Shown one piece after another: positions 61,601 to 64,000 of a stretch of 64,000 nt of DNA. Position 1 is the stretch's first letter. Every line of letters starts with the position of its first letter. The position numbers and the translations under genes were made by a program. The notes under the pieces were generated by a model. It was not told the DNA's origin. It saw only the letters and a list, made by a program, of their open reading frames with translations, and ran no database searches. Source of the stretch: Bdellovibrio svalbardensis (GTDB taxonomy: Bacteria > Bdellovibrionota > Bdellovibrionia > Bdellovibrionales > Bdellovibrionaceae); assembly GCF_029531655.1 (NCBI RefSeq), contig NZ_JANRMI010000001.1, forward strand, positions 992,001-1,056,000, written 5' to 3'.

Positions 61601-62863
61601 AAAAATAACTCGATCTCAAAACTTCGCGACATCCTGGTAGGTAAAATCACTACTGGCGTATTGTTGAATGAAGACGGAAGCCAAAAGCTTCTTAATAAAG
61701 GTCAAAACATCACTGTAGCGGATATCGAAACAATTCCATTTGAATTGTTGAACTATATCCCTCTTGAGCAAGACCTTGAGTTCCAAGTTAACAAAATCAT
61801 CGACAACGCTCGTAACCAACTTGACGCAGTTAAATTGGTATTCAACGAGAAGATCGATCGTCTCCGTAAAGGTGACGAGTTGCCTCCTGGCGTGATCAAA
61901 ATGGTCAAAGTTTACGTTGCGATTAAACGTAAAATGCAAGTCGGCGATAAGTTCGCGGGCCGCCACGGTAATAAAGGTGTCGTTTCTAAAGTATTGCCTG
62001 TTGAAGACATGCCATACCTTGCAGACGGTTCACCGGTTGACATGGTTCTAAATCCACTGGGCGTTCCTTCTCGTATGAACATCGGGCAAATCCTCGAGGT
62101 GCATTTGGGTTGGGCTGCGCACAATCTTGGTAAGCAACTAGGCGAACACTTAACTAAGTGGAATGCTGAAAATGCTCGTAAAGAAATGAAAGATATCTTC
62201 AGTGATGACGAAATCAGCGCGAAACTTGACGGTGCTGACGACGCTTCATTGAAAGCAATGGTAACTCGTATGAAGAACGGTGTGCACGTTGGCACTCCAG
62301 TATTCGACGGTGCTCGTGAATCAGACGTGAAGGGCTTGCTTGCAAAAGCAGAAGTTCCTAGCTCTGGTAAGTCTATCCTGTTCGATGGTCGTACAGGTGA
62401 GCCGTTCACGAACCCTGTTACTGTCGGTATCATGTACATGCTTAAGCTTCACCATCTGGTTGAAGAGAAGATCCATGCGCGTTCTATCGGACCTTATTCA
62501 CTCGTTTCGCAACAACCATTGGGCGGTAAAGCACAATTCGGTGGTCAGCGTCTAGGGGAGATGGAAGTCTGGGCGATCGAGGCATACGGAGCTGCATACT
62601 CACTACAAGAGTTCCTCACTGTTAAGTCAGATGACGTAGCGGGAAGAACACGTATGTATGAAAGCATCGTGAAGGGTGAAAATATCCTTGAGCCGGGCTT
62701 ACCTGAATCATTCAACGTATTGGTGAAAGAGCTTCAGTCTCTTGCATTGAATGTTGAGTTGATGGAGTCCGACATCCTTCGTGACCAAGATGAAGATCTT
62801 GGCGACGACGGTATCGAGGGTGGTGGATCTGTTTCGACTCCAAGTGAGTCGGGTCAGCATTAA
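58664..62863 (+). CDS. rpoB: RNA polymerase beta subunit
   Basis: This is the beta subunit of RNA polymerase, forming half of the active-site cleft and the rifampicin pocket. The 1399-residue protein (slightly longer than E. coli, 1342) is complete: [21 protein letters not shown] at the start, the rifampicin region [25 protein letters not shown], and the C-terminal [20 protein letters not shown]. The start is TTG at 58664 with GGAGAG four bases upstream; no in-frame ATG lies near. It follows a 682-base gap with two structured elements and is followed by rpoC. Confidence 0.98.
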   Translation: MEKTPVTASNIRVRKSFAKNKQVIDIPNLIELQKSSYEAFIQKDMDPDRRGEAGLNGVFKSVFPITDFNNTASLEFVSYTLEPAKYDVDECRQRGMTFAAPIKVTLRLIVFDVDEETEARSIRDVKEQEVYLGEIPLMTANGSFIINGTERVVVSQLHRSPGVFFDHDGGKNNASGKLIYSARVIPYRGSWLDAEFDQKDLIHVRIDRRRKFPVTILLKALGYNAEQLLEYFYDLDEVYVKGGKLFRKLDIERMSGQRALTDVLDPKTGEALVKAGRRITRAIVKKIKDLNITELEVEPDDLDGKVLAKPLIDESTGEIIADANAELNSAIIRRAIEAGIESFYMIFFDGLTVGPYLRNTLLVDKVTNKDESLVEIYKRLRPGEPPTLEAATTFFGRLFFDPETYDLSEVGRIKINHRFGISMDECPPSHRTLTHKDILSTIKTLIDLKNGRGVIDDIDHLGNRRVRSVGELLENQYRIGLVRMERAIRERMSLQDVETMMPHDLVNAKPVNAVVKEFFGSSQLSQFMDQTNPLSEITHKRRLSALGPGGLTRDRAGFEVRDVHPTHYGRICPIETPEGPNIGLIASLATYARINNYGFIETPYRKVDQGSVSKDINYLSALEEAGHYIAPAARDEAGNKAIQTATTITRRDGEYEIVDKEKVALMDVSPSQLVSIAASLIPFLEHDDANRALMGSNMQRQAVPLLRSRAPLVGTGVERLVARDSGTSVVVQNDGIVEEVDASRIVIRRFAKGGELGANVDIYNLTKYQRTNQNTCFNQKPIVTVGDKVSKGDIVADGPSTELGELALGQNILVAFTPWQGYNFEDSILISERLLKDDVYTSIHIEEFECVARDTKLGKEEITRDIANVGEEALKDLDSSGIVRIGAEVRPGFILVGKVTPKGETQLSPEEKLLRAIFGEKAGDVRDTSLRAPSGVYGTVIDAQVYSREGADRDERLASIIEEKKRKLEKDLAVEQNVIKNNSISKLRDILVGKITTGVLLNEDGSQKLLNKGQNITVADIETIPFELLNYIPLEQDLEFQVNKIIDNARNQLDAVKLVFNEKIDRLRKGDELPPGVIKMVKVYVAIKRKMQVGDKFAGRHGNKGVVSKVLPVEDMPYLADGSPVDMVLNPLGVPSRMNIGQILEVHLGWAAHNLGKQLGEHLTKWNAENARKEMKDIFSDDEISAKLDGADDASLKAMVTRMKNGVHVGTPVFDGARESDVKGLLAKAEVPSSGKSILFDGRTGEPFTNPVTVGIMYMLKLHHLVEEKIHARSIGPYSLVSQQPLGGKAQFGGQRLGEMEVWAIEAYGAAYSLQEFLTVKSDDVAGRTRMYESIVKGENILEPGLPESFNVLVKELQSLALNVELMESDILRDQDEDLGDDGIEGGGSVSTPSESGQH

Positions 62864-62874
62864 TTAATAACTAA

Positions 62875-64000
<1,126 letters not shown>

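Overview
This is a chromosomal window from a Gram-negative bacterium that very probably belongs to Bdellovibrio or a close relative (Bdellovibrionota). That assignment is an inference. It rests on a nuo operon in the order D-E-F-G-I, an isolated flagellin gene with a long leader, a lysine/alanine-rich histone-like protein with an acidic tail, many secreted proteins of unknown function, a eukaryote/archaea-type prolyl-tRNA synthetase, and frequent TTG starts. No rRNA, CRISPR array, insertion sequence or prophage was seen.

Layout. 1-4922: end of a complex I operon (nuoD, E, F, G, I; tightly coupled, no nuoH). 5039-11182: small secreted proteins, thpR, a TerC-family membrane protein with a divergent NhaR-like regulator, and an overlapping three-gene minus-strand operon for a lytic-transglycosylase-like protein, a secreted unknown and a secreted nuclease. 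11336-14349: a membrane cyclase-like protein and a PilZ-like/methyltransferase protein, separated by tandem 25-bp repeats. 14546-24868: a papain-like lipoprotein, a fatty-acid desaturase, a beta-barrel protein, an unknown gene plus recO, a C1 papain-like protease with a fibronectin-like tail, secreted unknowns, a metal-binding-type protein and xerC. 25064-33120: a sigma-54 activator without receiver, lipoproteins, a PLP enzyme, the histone-like protein and flagellin. 33239-40348: clpB, a tiny disordered protein behind a perfect hairpin, a second receiver-less sigma-54 activator and envelope proteins.

40486-42777 is the riboflavin operon ribE-ribBA-ribH. The RibA half of RibBA has lost its zinc cysteines, and RibH carries a histone-H1-like lysine tail. 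42872-46508 encodes an NtrY/NtrX-type pair; the NtrX-like regulator has altered GAFTGA and Walker B motifs. Next come proS, an L,D-transpeptidase, a 47-residue membrane peptide, a HExxH protein, pyrF and rlmB.

52528-64000 is the conserved translation/transcription block: tRNA-Thr(TGT)-Tyr-Gly-Thr(GGT)-tuf, tRNA-Trp, secE, nusG, rplK, rplA, an L10 leader, rplJ, rplL, rpoB and rpoC (cut by the window end; rpoB and rpoC both start with TTG).

The most unusual signal is non-coding. The 682-base rplL-rpoB gap holds a terminator/attenuator and then two structured elements in opposite orientation. Each has perfectly complementary 27-bp arms around a 52-nt core. The cores are 44/52 identical as reverse complements, with compensatory changes in an inner stem, while the arms differ mostly between copies. 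Other palindromic elements lie at 38731-38852 and 54368-54471, and a family of small CTCC-RRC-NNN-GYY-GGAG hairpins lies at the 3' ends of several genes.
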